Source of the DNA: Pseudorhodoferax sp. Leaf265
Lineage (GTDB): Bacteria; Pseudomonadota; Gammaproteobacteria; Burkholderiales; Burkholderiaceae_C
Assembly: GCF_001422365.1 (NCBI RefSeq)
Contig: NZ_LMMT01000040.1
Span: 447,569 to 511,568, forward strand
Length of the DNA: 64,000 nucleotides
Direction of reading: 5' to 3'
Below are positions 31,180 through 40,795 of the stretch, in pieces. The translations under genes were made by a program, and so were the position numbers. The notes beneath the pieces are model-generated. The model made no database searches, was not told the DNA's origin, and saw nothing but the letters and a program-made list of their open reading frames with translations. Numbering within the stretch: position 1 is the stretch's first letter; each line of letters starts with the position of its first letter.

Positions 31180-33402
31180 TCAGCTTTCCCCGGCCATCGC
31201 CAGCATCTGGAAGAAGGTCGCCGGCGAGAAGCCAGCGATCGTCCCGCCAGGCCCGGGAGGCAGCACGCCGCCGCCGGCCAACAGCGACACGCTGAGCGAG
31301 AGCGGCGTCGCGCGATTGCCAGCAGCATCGTAGGCCCGGACCCGCACCTGGTCGGTGCTGCTCGGGGTCCGGCCGGTCACGGCGCGCGTGCGGGTCGTGC
31401 CGTTGTCGGTGTAGGTCGAGCCGGCGTTGACACTGAACTCGTAGCCGGCGACGGCCACATTGTCAGTGGCTGCCGGCCAGTCGATCGTGTAGCTCGTTTG
31501 GGTCACCAGCGAGGACGCGATCGCGCCAGTCATCACCGGCGCCTGGGTGTCGGGTGCGGCGTCGAGGGTGACCGAGGCGGAAAGCGGCGTGGCCTTGTTC
31601 CCGGCCGCGTCGTAGGCCCGCACGCGGACCTGATCGGTGGCGCTGGGCGTCCGGCCGGTGACGTTGATGGTCAGGATCGCGCTGGCATCGATGTAGCTCG
31701 TGCCGCCGTTCAGGCTGTACTCGTAGCCGGTCACGCCGACGGCATCGCTCGCGGCCGGCCACGTCAGCGTGTAGCTGTTGTGGGTCTTAGCCGAGACGGC
31801 GATGCTCCCGGTCATGACGGGCGCGGTCGTATCGGGCGCGGCAGCGAGCGTCACCGCGCGAGACAATGGCGTCGCCCAGTTTCCAGCCTCGTCGCGCGCG
31901 CTCCAGCGCACTTGGTCCGTCGCGCCGGGCGTGCGCCCGGTGTGGTTGTGGGTCCGCGACGCCCCCTTGTCGATCCACGTCGACCCGCCGTCTTGGCTGA
32001 CGCGGTAGCCCGTCACTGCGACGTTGTCGGTCGCGGCATCCACACCCGTGGTGTAGCTGTTGTGCGTCAGCCCCGACAGGCTGATCGTTCCCTGCATCTG
32101 CGGCGGGATGGCGTCCTCAACCGCCGGGCCTTCAGGCGAGCCGGTGATGTCGCTTATGACCACGGCCCCGCCTGTGATCGACGTAACAGCGCCTTCAGAG
32201 TTGTACAGCAACACCTGGCAGGAGTAAGTCCCGGGGGGCACGTCCGCAAACTCGGCGCTAAAAACGCCAGAGCCAATCGTTAGCGGGACCGTGCCGCCGG
32301 ACGTCGTCCCCGTGAGAGACGCCGAGCCGGAGACCGCCAGCGACTGCGTGCCGCTGACGGAGACTTGCTGTCCACTGGTTGTAACACCGGTGATGGAGCC
32401 CGTGGCCAGTGGCGCAGCGGCATTGCGCTGAATCGCCCCGACATCCGGGTCCAAACCGCTGTTGTTTCCGTTGATGTCCGGCGTGTTCTCGGCGGTCGCG
32501 CTCGCCGCTCCGATCAGCACGCCGCCGTCTGCTGGGCGGTAGCCGGCGCCGTCAAACGCTGCTGACGTCAGGTCGTTGATCCAGCCGGCTAGGTTGTAGC
32601 CCGCCCCTGTGCCGGTCTTGGTGAACACGCCGGAGTAGTGGTTGTTGACGCTTGCGGTGGAAGCCGCTGTCTCGACGCTGAACGCCCCGCTGTGCTCCTC
32701 AAGAATACTCCCGTCAATTGCATTGTCCCGACACCAACCGCCGTGATTGTTGGCGCCGATGATCAGACGAAGGCCGTTGACGGCTGCTGGCGTCGGCACA
32801 CGAATGGTGTTCCGCTCCACCAGCGGGTTTCCTTGGGTGACCAGGGCCGGCTGCGTGCCGCCGCTCACCACAATGACATTGCGACGGGCGAACACGGTCG
32901 GAACCGCGCCAGTTGTCTTCGGCGAGCGCCGCACGATCAACGGGTAACAGGCGCCGTTGCCAAGATCCATCCAGCAGTTTTCCACGCCGGCAACATCGCT
33001 GTCGGTGCCAGAAGTACGACCGATGTCGAACTGCGGCTTTGCGGCCGTGGTGTTCGTGCCCTCTAGGATTAATCCATCCAGAACGAACCCGTTCGACGCC
33101 TTGAAGCCATTGGATGCGCCTGCATTTGCAGTGATCTTGATGCCCGCTGCAGGCTTGCTATAGGCCAAGCCCGCATCCCTCCAGCCAAGACCCGGCGCGG
33201 GCTTGATCCGCCAATAGTGGTTCAAGTCGATCCCCAGGCCCAGCCAGTCCAGGGTGTTGTTCGCAATCGTGATGCTCTCGTGCAGGATGATCTCGCCCTG
33301 CTGGTCCGTCCCAGCAAGGTTGATCGCCACCGCCGCAGCGCGCAGATCCTGCCAGGTCGTGTACGCCTGACCGGTGCCGTAGTGCAAAGCGATAGTTGCC
33401 AT
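31180..33402 (-). CDS. Large beta-helix protein with three Ig/FN3-like repeats
   Basis: This is a 740 aa structural protein. Residues 1-330 look like a right-handed parallel beta-helix (repeated short Asn/Val/Gly strands). A linker with VSGTQSLAVSGSASL follows. Then come three repeats of about 95 residues, each with a form of NSYTxxWPAATDxVGVTGYE and GRTPSxTDQVRVRAYDAAGN. Proteins with Ig domains decorate phage capsids or tails and can bind sugars. Placement among connector genes is unusual. Confidence 0.65.
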   Translation of the reverse strand: MATIALHYGTGQAYTTWQDLRAAAVAINLAGTDQQGEIILHESITIANNTLDWLGLGIDLNHYWRIKPAPGLGWRDAGLAYSKPAAGIKITANAGASNGFKASNGFVLDGLILEGTNTTAAKPQFDIGRTSGTDSDVAGVENCWMDLGNGACYPLIVRRSPKTTGAVPTVFARRNVIVVSGGTQPALVTQGNPLVERNTIRVPTPAAVNGLRLIIGANNHGGWCRDNAIDGSILEEHSGAFSVETAASTASVNNHYSGVFTKTGTGAGYNLAGWINDLTSAAFDGAGYRPADGGVLIGAASATAENTPDINGNNSGLDPDVGAIQRNAAAPLATGSITGVTTSGQQVSVSGTQSLAVSGSASLTGTTSGGTVPLTIGSGVFSAEFADVPPGTYSCQVLLYNSEGAVTSITGGAVVISDITGSPEGPAVEDAIPPQMQGTISLSGLTHNSYTTGVDAATDNVAVTGYRVSQDGGSTWIDKGASRTHNHTGRTPGATDQVRWSARDEAGNWATPLSRAVTLAAAPDTTAPVMTGSIAVSAKTHNSYTLTWPAASDAVGVTGYEYSLNGGTSYIDASAILTINVTGRTPSATDQVRVRAYDAAGNKATPLSASVTLDAAPDTQAPVMTGAIASSLVTQTSYTIDWPAATDNVAVAGYEFSVNAGSTYTDNGTTRTRAVTGRTPSSTDQVRVRAYDAAGNRATPLSLSVSLLAGGGVLPPGPGGTIAGFSPATFFQMLAMAGES

Positions 33403-33405
33403 TCC

Positions 33406-36225
33406 TTAGACCTCTGCCAGCGGATTGGGGAAGCCCATCGGAACGATGCGAGACCGGCAGTTGCGCGACATCCTGCCGAACTCCGTCGTCGATTCATTGG
33501 ACCAGGCGGTGCGTTCGGCGTAGTACGCCGCGAAACGATCCCTGGCTGCTGCTACGTTGGCCTTCGGATAGTCCGCAGCGAAGCCGGCAACCAGGCGCAG
33601 CGCCGGCCACGCAGCGCGGTTGTGCTCGGGCGGATCCCAGTCAGTGATGCGGAAGGCCCCATTCTGGGTTTTCAGGAAGCCTGCATCCAGGTTGTTCAGC
33701 GACATGACGGCCGGGACGCCATACCAATCCGCAGGCAGATCAGCAACGGTGGGCGTGCCCGTCGTCTTGTCGGCAGAGCAGATCATGTGGCCTGAGTTTG
33801 TGCCGGTGTCGTTGGTGTCGTCGTTCGGATCGCCTGCGAAGACGTAGCCTGTCCACTTTGCATCCGTTCCCATCACCCAGTCGATGCTGCCGGTGTCCAG
33901 CATGTGCAGCGTGGCCGCCAAGCCGTTGGCGCAGCCGGGGGACTTGGCTTTCATCTTGTCCCACATGCCAGATGTCTTCATCACAAACGCGATGAGGCCC
34001 ATGTAGTAAGCCTTGTTGCCGCCAACCTCGACGCCACCGTTGACATTGGCCCCCACCTTCATTGGCTGGCCGAATCGTTTGACTCCCTGCATGTAGAGCG
34101 TCTGCTCATTGGCGACCATGGCTGGTTGCCAGATATTCGAACCGATCAGCTGCAGCTCCGTCTGGAAGCGGTTCTCCACCGAGCTCATGGAGTGCAGCAA
34201 AGGATGCTCACCGGCTGCAAGCCACGTGCATAGGTGCGCCTGGAAGCGCCAAGCTCCTTGACGAGTGCCAAAGTGACCTTCGGTTTCCCCGGCCGGGTTG
34301 GCCGATGCGCCAGAGTAGCCGAGCGTCGACATCCAGTGCGTGTCCCAGTGGAAGCGCTGCAGGATGGCGAAGCGGATGTCCTTGAACGCCAGCAGGCCAA
34401 TGCCCGCATGCGTGTAGCCATGGTGAATCCCTTCTGGCTGCTGCCAGCTGTAGGGATGACGTCCGGCATAGTCGACGGCTTGGTACTTTGCGTCCGCAAT
34501 CTTGCACATCTCGATTTGCTTGTCGAGCGCCTTGTTGCCAGAGCCGTAGTGGGCAGCCTTGAGGCTCCAGGCCCCGGCGATGCCGTCGCTTTTCGGAATA
34601 CTGCCCAGAAACCGATCCTTTACGAAGGCGCGCGATAGGTTTGCATACCCCTTGCAGAACTCCCACGCGATTGTTCGATTCGGCACGGCGCCTTCCGTGC
34701 GCACGCCCTCCCGATCTGACAAGAACAGGGCCACCTGATGCGGGATGGCCGCGCGGTCAAATCGCTGGCCGCCAGGCCCAGGGTAGATGTCGTGACCATT
34801 GCGCCAGCCTGGCACGTAGCGATAGCCGATTGCCCACCCACGATAGTCGCCGACGTTGTTCGGATCGGATGACTGCGGATCAGCCGGTGTCATGTGAGTT
34901 TGCACGCCACGGCTTCGCGGGTATTCAGTCATCACCCACGGGAAATTCATGCCGAGCATTTGGTCGGCATAACGAGCGTATTGATAGTCTGCAGGATTCG
35001 TCGTGGAGTAGTACCGCGCCTGCGGGATCAGGACATCGCTTGCGAAGCCGTTCATCAGCACGCCAGGCATGTCAGCCGGCATCTCGCTTTCCCACCATAT
35101 CGGCTGCGCGATGTTCCAGAACGGCTCAACCACAACGCCAGCATCGCCCCAGGCCGGCCCCGTGCCGTCCGGAACGGCGGGCGGCGTGACGACGGTAAGC
35201 GCGGCTTTCCCGCCGGTCGCCGGGTCGTAGAACTGGTTCTGGACCGCTGTCCGGTCGTTGATCGGCCGCCCCTGTGGGTATGCGCCAGTCCGGTCGTACC
35301 AGTCGCTCCTACCCTCTTCAACCCCCTGCGCATTGAGGTAACGAAGACGAAAGTTGAGCGGGATGGTTGAGTGGCGTGGGTTCTCCTTGTTGTAGACGAT
35401 GGTGCCGCCGCTTTGTGGGCCAGTGCCCATGGCAGGGAACGTGCTCCAGTCTCCAGGCAGGCCGTCGTCTACCGGTCGAGCGCTGACCCAAATCGTTTCG
35501 TACGGACGAGTGCCCGACCGGCCGCAGCTAGCGTCGTGCCGAAACAGTTGCGGGTAAAACCAGTGGGCCTCGCCGTCGGGTCCGTCGAGACGCATACCGC
35601 GAGAAGTGTTCCACCATGCCACGTCGCCGATCTGCGACCCCAGAAACTGGTGGGACAGCGACACGTCCTTCTGGCGTTCGGTGAAGTCAACTCGATCCAC
35701 CTCAGACCAAACGCCGCCGCTATACGACTCCAGGACGGCAGTCTTAGGCGTACGCGCATGCCACTCGGGCGCCGCAGGGCCCAGCCCGCTTGCCAAAGTT
35801 TGTGGCGGGAGCACCGTTGCAGAGATGGATTCGCCACTAGTCGCCGTTGGGTTCGCGGACAACACAAAATCAGCGCCAGACCCCGGCAAACCAAGAGTGC
35901 CCTGCAGCCACCTGCTCCCATCGGTGTTCGTGATGCGAATTGCGGCCACCCCGGCCGACAGGTCCGCGGCAAGCTTCACGCGCGCATTTCTTGTCGACCC
36001 AAAGTTCGAAATGAATGCGCCATCGGTACTGATCGCGCCAGACAGATCCAGGTCGCGGAACACTTGACGAGTCGCATTCGATGCGTTGAATGGATCGCCG
36101 GCATCGGCTCGTGCGCACACCATCTTGCGGGAGCTGCCGAGGCTCAGCGCCAGCAATTCGCACCAGAGTGTTTTTGAAGTAGCGCCGTTGAGTGCGGCGG
36201 TCGTCGTGGAATCGAACATCAGCAT
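33406..36225 (-). CDS. Very large unknown phage structural protein
   Basis: The 939 aa protein begins with MLMFDSTTTAALNGATSKTL, and a segment near residue 120 has SGADFVLSANPTATSG. The centre and C-terminus are rich in Trp, His and Tyr (GIHHGYTHAGIGLLAFKD, FHWDTHWMSTLGYSG), more like an enzyme with an alpha-helical barrel than a fibre. No family is recognised and no signal peptide is seen. It may be a virion-borne glycan enzyme; that is only a guess. Confidence 0.6.
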   Translation of the reverse strand: MLMFDSTTTAALNGATSKTLWCELLALSLGSSRKMVCARADAGDPFNASNATRQVFRDLDLSGAISTDGAFISNFGSTRNARVKLAADLSAGVAAIRITNTDGSRWLQGTLGLPGSGADFVLSANPTATSGESISATVLPPQTLASGLGPAAPEWHARTPKTAVLESYSGGVWSEVDRVDFTERQKDVSLSHQFLGSQIGDVAWWNTSRGMRLDGPDGEAHWFYPQLFRHDASCGRSGTRPYETIWVSARPVDDGLPGDWSTFPAMGTGPQSGGTIVYNKENPRHSTIPLNFRLRYLNAQGVEEGRSDWYDRTGAYPQGRPINDRTAVQNQFYDPATGGKAALTVVTPPAVPDGTGPAWGDAGVVVEPFWNIAQPIWWESEMPADMPGVLMNGFASDVLIPQARYYSTTNPADYQYARYADQMLGMNFPWVMTEYPRSRGVQTHMTPADPQSSDPNNVGDYRGWAIGYRYVPGWRNGHDIYPGPGGQRFDRAAIPHQVALFLSDREGVRTEGAVPNRTIAWEFCKGYANLSRAFVKDRFLGSIPKSDGIAGAWSLKAAHYGSGNKALDKQIEMCKIADAKYQAVDYAGRHPYSWQQPEGIHHGYTHAGIGLLAFKDIRFAILQRFHWDTHWMSTLGYSGASANPAGETEGHFGTRQGAWRFQAHLCTWLAAGEHPLLHSMSSVENRFQTELQLIGSNIWQPAMVANEQTLYMQGVKRFGQPMKVGANVNGGVEVGGNKAYYMGLIAFVMKTSGMWDKMKAKSPGCANGLAATLHMLDTGSIDWVMGTDAKWTGYVFAGDPNDDTNDTGTNSGHMICSADKTTGTPTVADLPADWYGVPAVMSLNNLDAGFLKTQNGAFRITDWDPPEHNRAAWPALRLVAGFAADYPKANVAAARDRFAAYYAERTAWSNESTTEFGRMSRNCRSRIVPMGFPNPLAEV

Positions 36226-36227
36226 GC

Positions 36228-36809
36228 TCAGCCCCCCACGTAGCGCGTCAGGTAGAACTCATTCGCCGCCGCGCCTGGCATCAACAGGATCCACTGGCCC
36301 TTGAGCGTGACGCTCAGCGAGGAGATCGAAACGCCGCCGTGGAACAGCGTGACGCCAGCGCCAGATTGCACCGTGAGCGTGCCAGCGTCGTGCCGAAGCA
36401 GCTGCGCGCTGAAGCCGATCAGTCCCGCATCAATGCGGTAGCTGGCCGCCCCAGAGACGGGGATGATGGTCCCCGCGTCGGACTGCGCGGCGACGGAACT
36501 CCCTGTTCGGATGGGTTGCACTGTGACCTCCGGACTGATGGGCGGGTTGAATACGCCCGTCGACGGGTCGTAAGTGACAGGGAACTGGCCCGGCATCGAG
36601 TAGTTGCTGGACCCGCTCACCGCGGTGAGAGCGAGCTTGGCTGGGACCGAATAGGGCCCGAAGTCCTGGGTGTTGGCGGTCACCGTCGTGGTGCCGGCCG
36701 GCGCGCCGTAGGAGGCGGCCACAGTGGCCACGCCGGCAGTGCTAACGCGTAGCACCTCCCCGACGGCTAGCACCACGTCTGCGTGGGCGCCTGCGCTCAG
36801 AATCGGCAT
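36228..36809 (-). CDS. Unknown beta-rich phage structural protein
   Basis: The 193 aa protein is rich in Val, Ala, Gly and Thr (TTTVTANTQDFGPYSVPAKL), and its C-terminus has LKGQWILLMPGAAANEFYL. The repetitive beta pattern suggests a capsid or fibre accessory. It is upstream of and close to the 939 aa gene (2 bp gap), so the two probably work together. Confidence 0.55.
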   Translation of the reverse strand: MPILSAGAHADVVLAVGEVLRVSTAGVATVAASYGAPAGTTTVTANTQDFGPYSVPAKLALTAVSGSSNYSMPGQFPVTYDPSTGVFNPPISPEVTVQPIRTGSSVAAQSDAGTIIPVSGAASYRIDAGLIGFSAQLLRHDAGTLTVQSGAGVTLFHGGVSISSLSVTLKGQWILLMPGAAANEFYLTRYVGG

Positions 36810-36827
36810 TAAGTTCTCCGGCGGCCG

Positions 36828-37196
36828 TCAACAAACGACCATGAATAGGGTGTTAGACGCGGGATCTGGACCGATGAGGCCCGCGACGGTGCCCGCGGTG
36901 TCCAGGCTGGCCAGCGAGCGACGCAGCTGCGTCATCGCGTCGTCCTGGTTCTTGAACGAGCGGGACGCGCCGGATGGCGCTCCTTGGGACTGGATGCGGC
37001 GCGGTGCGCCGGCCGAGGCAATGAGCGCGACGGCGTAGGTCTGCACTAGCAGACGCTTCTGCTCGCTGTAGCCGGCATCGACCATGGCCTGCTCTGCCGC
37101 GGCCACCTGGGCAACCGCGGCATCGACGATGAAGGACGGCACGCTGACGCCAAGCGCCTGATCCAGGTACTGCTGCGCCTGCGTGCTCGTGATCAC
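36828..37196 (-). CDS. Head completion protein, DUF4054-like
   Basis: The 122 aa helical protein begins with GTG (VITSTQAQQYLDQALGVSVP) and contains YAVALIASAGAPRR. The size, position after the capsid gene and helix content fit DUF4054 connector proteins. The GTG overlaps the preceding stop (GTGA). Confidence 0.65.
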   Translation of the reverse strand: MITSTQAQQYLDQALGVSVPSFIVDAAVAQVAAAEQAMVDAGYSEQKRLLVQTYAVALIASAGAPRRIQSQGAPSGASRSFKNQDDAMTQLRRSLASLDTAGTVAGLIGPDPASNTLFMVVC

Positions 37197-37690
37197 TTCT
37201 TGCCCTTGGCCTTTGCCTCGGATGCGGCGCGCTCGGTGGCGGCCTGCTGCTCGGCCTCCTTGAGTGCGGCGGCCGCCTTGCCCTCGTCGCTCTCGGCCTC
37301 GTCGAGCTTGGTCTGAAGGGATGCGGCTCGCGCTTCCGATGCATCCAGTTTGGCGCGGAGGTCGGCCGCCCCTGCGGTGGCTGCGTCCAACTCGGCCTGC
37401 AGCTCGGCCAGTTCCAGAGCGTGGGCTTCTTCGGCGCGGCGAATCGCCTCCTGCGCCTGGGCGCGGAAGTGCTCGACGGCACGGATGGCCTGGTCGTTCT
37501 CCGACTCCAGCGGGCGATTCACGCCATCGCCAGCGACGGGCTCGACGAACTCGACGGTGGCGTCGGCACCCTCCGGGGCGGGGGTGCACTTGCCCACAGC
37601 CCAGGTCGGCACGCTGGGCATCTCCACAACGTCGCCGACCTTGGCGCCGGCCGGCCAGGGCGCCTTGAGCGCCTTGATCTCGTACAGCAT
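37193..37690 (-). CDS. Coiled-coil protein between capsid and connector genes
   Basis: The 165 aa product has a short N-terminal beta part (KALKAPWPAGAKVGDVVEMP), which looks like a small head protein. A long Ala/Glu/Lys coiled coil follows (about 70-160) and ends in KAKGKK. It may be a capsid-stabilising or DNA-contacting protein. ATG at 37690. Confidence 0.6.
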   Translation of the reverse strand: MLYEIKALKAPWPAGAKVGDVVEMPSVPTWAVGKCTPAPEGADATVEFVEPVAGDGVNRPLESENDQAIRAVEHFRAQAQEAIRRAEEAHALELAELQAELDAATAGAADLRAKLDASEARAASLQTKLDEAESDEGKAAAALKEAEQQAATERAASEAKAKGKK

Positions 37691-37701
37691 GGCGCCCGTC
37701 C

Positions 37702-38700
37702 TTAGGCCTTGGTGCCGTGGATGAAGGCCGACTGGCCGGCATAGTCGCTGCGGAACTGCGGAGCAGCCGCGGCGATCACGCCGAACACGTAGTCGTCTTC
37801 CGGCTCGATGCGGGTCTTGGGCCGCGTGGCCAGCGGCATCGCGGACAGGATGCCGCCCCACTCGCCCGCGTCCAGGTCGACGATGCCGATGACCTCGTTG
37901 ATCGGCAGCGAGGAGGCCGGGATGATCTCTTTCAGCTGGCCGATGGTCTTCAGGCGGGTCAGGATCGTGCCGGGGTAGTTGGCCGCGTAGTCGGTCGTGT
38001 CAGCGGCGGTGTAGTCGCCCTGGTTCACGAACAGCGTGATCTGGCCGTATTGGTTGTCACCCATGGCCTGGGCGATGGCCGCCTTCACGACCGACAGCCA
38101 CTGCGCACCCGTGGCCGACGCCAGGTCGAAGCCGTGGACGAAGGTGTTGCGCGCCGGCAGGTTGCGCAGGCCGTAGATGGTGTTGCCGCCGACGTTGATC
38201 GAGGACAGGCCGTTCAGGACCATGTCTTCCATCTTCTCGGCGATCTTCCGCTGGTTGTTGCCGATGGCCGTGGTGTCCAGCATGCTGCCGCCCTTGCGCA
38301 TGACCTCCATCTGACGCCAGCCCAGACGCGAGTTGGACGTGAGAATCGGCACGGGCGTGCCGGCGTAGTCCAGCGCAGGCGCATCGGCCTTGGCAGCATT
38401 GCGGCCGTCCATCGACACCAGCACCTCGCCGCTGTCGCCGACGCGCGGGTAGAAGTTCACCAGGTCGGCGATGCTGACCGGGATGGTGTTGGCTTGGGCC
38501 AGGCGGTTGAAGATCGGCAGGCGGGTGCGCGCCAGCAGCTGCGCGCGCGTGTCGATGCGACGCCACGCGTCCAGCGGGATCGCGAGCGAGTTGCCCTCGA
38601 TCACGCCAGCCGAGTTGGCGGCCATGGCGGCCGCGCGCTCGTTGAAGGCGGCGCGCGCGGCCATGATCGTGGCCGTTTGGGTCTGGGTGAACTTCAGCAT
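37702..38700 (-). CDS. Major capsid protein (DUF2184-like, HK97 fold)
   Basis: The 332 aa protein has LLARTRLPIFNRLAQANTIP, FVHGFDLASATGAQW and GGILSAMPLATRPKTRIE. The order with a DUF2213 protein and a small decoration protein upstream is the usual set of phages with DUF1073 portals. It forms the icosahedral shell. Confidence 0.85.
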   Translation of the reverse strand: MLKFTQTQTATIMAARAAFNERAAAMAANSAGVIEGNSLAIPLDAWRRIDTRAQLLARTRLPIFNRLAQANTIPVSIADLVNFYPRVGDSGEVLVSMDGRNAAKADAPALDYAGTPVPILTSNSRLGWRQMEVMRKGGSMLDTTAIGNNQRKIAEKMEDMVLNGLSSINVGGNTIYGLRNLPARNTFVHGFDLASATGAQWLSVVKAAIAQAMGDNQYGQITLFVNQGDYTAADTTDYAANYPGTILTRLKTIGQLKEIIPASSLPINEVIGIVDLDAGEWGGILSAMPLATRPKTRIEPEDDYVFGVIAAAAPQFRSDYAGQSAFIHGTKA

Positions 38701-38701
38701 G

Positions 38702-39160
38702 TCAGGCCTTGGTGTAGAAGTTGGCGATGACCACGTCGGCCAGCTCGCCAGCGATGACGGTCTTGCCCCCCTGGTCGTAGTGGGCGACGACGATGCCGCC
38801 GGACGCAGCGGCGGTCAGGCGGCCGGCAGCACCGACCGTCAGCTCTTGACCGGTGGTGTAGGTGCCGGCAGCCAAGGCGACGGCGAACTCGTCGTCGGGC
38901 TTGGGCAGGTAGGCGATGCCCGTTTCGCCCGAGGCGTAGGGCGTCATCAGGGGATCGGTGTTCGTGCCGACACCTTGCGTGCTGTAGAAGTCGCGGTCAC
39001 CCAGGATGGCCAGACGGCCACCGCTGGCGGAGGTTGCCTGCGTCAGCTGGGTGGCGCCGATCTGGACGAAGGTGCCGGGCAGCAGTGCGCCCGAGACGGT
39101 CTTGTCGGAGATGGTGCGGGGGCGCGGGACGCCGCTGCCGCTGCGGAAGATGCGGTTCAT
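38702..39160 (-). CDS. Capsid decoration / structural cement protein
   Basis: The 152 aa beta-rich protein (SGALLPGTFVQIGATQLTQA, GTYTTGQELTVGAAGRL) lies just before the capsid gene, as do cement proteins. Its last stretch GIVVAHYDQGGKTVIAGELA is typical of this group. Confidence 0.7.
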   Translation of the reverse strand: MNRIFRSGSGVPRPRTISDKTVSGALLPGTFVQIGATQLTQATSASGGRLAILGDRDFYSTQGVGTNTDPLMTPYASGETGIAYLPKPDDEFAVALAAGTYTTGQELTVGAAGRLTAAASGGIVVAHYDQGGKTVIAGELADVVIANFYTKA

Positions 39161-39172
39161 GGATCGTGCTCC

Positions 39173-40465
39173 TTACAGCGCGTTGAGGTCGTAGCCTTCG
39201 AACTCGGCGGCGGCGTTCGTGGCAGTGGTCGTGCCGACAACGACAGGCGCGGCCTTGGCGTTGGCCTTGAGCTCCTTGCAGCGCTCCAGGCCCATGGCCT
39301 TGAAGTCCTCGGGCTTGAGCGAGGTGTTGGCGGCCAGCTCGGTCGCCAGGGCTGTCAGCTCTGCGTCCTTCGTGGCGTTGGCCGCAAGCTCCAGGGCGGC
39401 GAGTTTGCTGTTCGTGGCCGTGAGCGCGTCCTGGTGCGGCTTGGCCACGAGCGAGTTGTAGGCGGTCAGCAGCTGGGGGTCGTCCAGGCCTGCCGTGTGG
39501 ATGCCTGCTGCATTCAGCGCGGCGAGGATTTGTTCTTTCACTGGATCGTCCTTTTGCGTGTTGGTGACGGGCTCGTACTCGACCTTTCGAGTGACCTCGA
39601 CGGGGTCAGAAATAAATGCTACGGAGCCGTCAGAACCGACCGCATAGTCCTGGCGGAACAGCTTGTCGGTGGAGTAGTCGGCCCACACCACGTAGCGCTG
39701 GAACACCTCGCGGGGGTAGGCGTCCTTGGGCAACAGCAGGCGGATGCCATCGACGATCTGGTCGAACGAGACGTCGCCGCCATTCGTGATCAGCTTGCGA
39801 ATCAGCCCCATGAGGCCGGCGTGGCGCTTGTCCTCGGGGCCAGCGTTGACCGTGACGGTCTCGACCTCCTCTGGCTGGCCGGCGCTGTTCAGGAACATGC
39901 CAACACCCTCCTGAGGCGTGCCCGCGCCCTGCTCGTTCAGCAGAATGGCCAGGTGGTCGTAGCGCAGGTTCGTGGCGATCGTGTCGTAGGCCTTGCCGTG
40001 GCTTTCGCCGTTGGCCTTGATCTCGTCCAGCATCAAACCGGTGGACACGTGGATCGGCTCGGAATTGGTTCCGGCGATGGCCGCGTCCAGGCGCTCGATC
40101 AGCTTTGCCCCGTCGGGGTGCGCGCGGGCCTGCGCCTCGTTCACGACCACGTCGACCAGCGTGCGGCCGGCGGCGTGGCGCGCGTTGCGCACATAGCTGC
40201 CAATCCATGCGTTGGCCAGGGCCTCGCCGTTGAGCGCGCTGATGTGCTGGCCCGCCGCGTTCTTCGGATGGCCGGCCGGTGCCGGCTTGCCCTCCAACGT
40301 GAGAGCGCCGGCCGCCAGCTGATCAGCCGGGTACAGGCGGCGGTTCATGACAATGTCGTCGACGGCGCCGCACACGTCTCGGATCGTGTAGATCGATCCT
40401 TCCTTGCTGACGTTGGCAGCGTTGACGGCCGAGAGGATGTGGACGCGTTTGGACATGCGAGCCAT
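39173..40465 (-). CDS. DUF2213 capsid maturation protein (protease/scaffold)
   Basis: The 430 aa protein has an N-terminal DUF2213 domain (GSIYTIRDVCGAVDDIVMNR, PAGHPKN) and a helical C-terminal half (330-410) like a scaffold. DUF2213 proteins sit before the capsid gene and are thought to act as prohead protease-scaffold. ATG at 40465 starts inside a dispersed motif copy; another copy lies in the coding sequence at 39616. Confidence 0.75.
   Translation of the reverse strand: MARMSKRVHILSAVNAANVSKEGSIYTIRDVCGAVDDIVMNRRLYPADQLAAGALTLEGKPAPAGHPKNAAGQHISALNGEALANAWIGSYVRNARHAAGRTLVDVVVNEAQARAHPDGAKLIERLDAAIAGTNSEPIHVSTGLMLDEIKANGESHGKAYDTIATNLRYDHLAILLNEQGAGTPQEGVGMFLNSAGQPEEVETVTVNAGPEDKRHAGLMGLIRKLITNGGDVSFDQIVDGIRLLLPKDAYPREVFQRYVVWADYSTDKLFRQDYAVGSDGSVAFISDPVEVTRKVEYEPVTNTQKDDPVKEQILAALNAAGIHTAGLDDPQLLTAYNSLVAKPHQDALTATNSKLAALELAANATKDAELTALATELAANTSLKPEDFKAMGLERCKELKANAKAAPVVVGTTTATNAAAEFEGYDLNAL
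39616..39626 (+). repeat. Dispersed motif ATGCTACGGAG
   Basis: Copy inside the DUF2213 gene. Confidence 0.65.
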
Positions 40466-40474
40466 GCTAGGGAG
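40464..40474 (+). repeat. Dispersed motif ATGCTAGGGAG
   Basis: Copy overlapping the DUF2213 start codon, 18 bp ahead of the possible rightward gene at 40493. Confidence 0.7.
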
Positions 40475-40492
40475 GCCACTTACACTGCCGGG

Positions 40493-40795
40493 ATGACGCC
40501 GTCACCGCAGCCCCCCGTGATCCCGGACCACGACGACACCGCCTTCCAGATACTTGGCGCGTACGTGACCAAGGAGAAGCGCTTGGCCGCCGAGCAGGCC
40601 GCCGCAGAGGCTGCGGAGAAGGCTGCGCAGCATCTGCCTCCGACCGACTATTCCGGGTTCGCCCTCTTCCAGGCGGCCAACTCGTTGGCCATCGTGGACT
40701 TCAGCTTCTTCGTCAGGATGGGCTTGCCTTCGGCGTCCAGCAGGCACTCGGTCTGCGCGCAGTGGCACCGGAAGCGGTTGCCGTTCTTGGAGTAG
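40493..40795 (+). CDS. Possible small rightward gene in the head operon
   Basis: A 100-codon plus-strand frame starts at ATG 40493. A TACACT box lies 7 bp before the ATG, with a motif copy 18 bp upstream. The first 52 residues look protein-like (VIPDHDDTAFQILGAYVTKE, then an Ala/Glu helix). The last third is antisense to the end of the head-morphogenesis gene, so the frame may be read-through of a shorter relic. Weak call. Confidence 0.35.
   Translation: MTPSPQPPVIPDHDDTAFQILGAYVTKEKRLAAEQAAAEAAEKAAQHLPPTDYSGFALFQAANSLAIVDFSFFVRMGLPSASSRHSVCAQWHRKRLPFLE

Noticed and set aside
38471-40492. Plus-strand frame of 774 codons over the capsid and DUF2213 genes
   Set aside because: Antisense shadow; only the last part from ATG 40493 leaves the coding region and was listed separately with low confidence.
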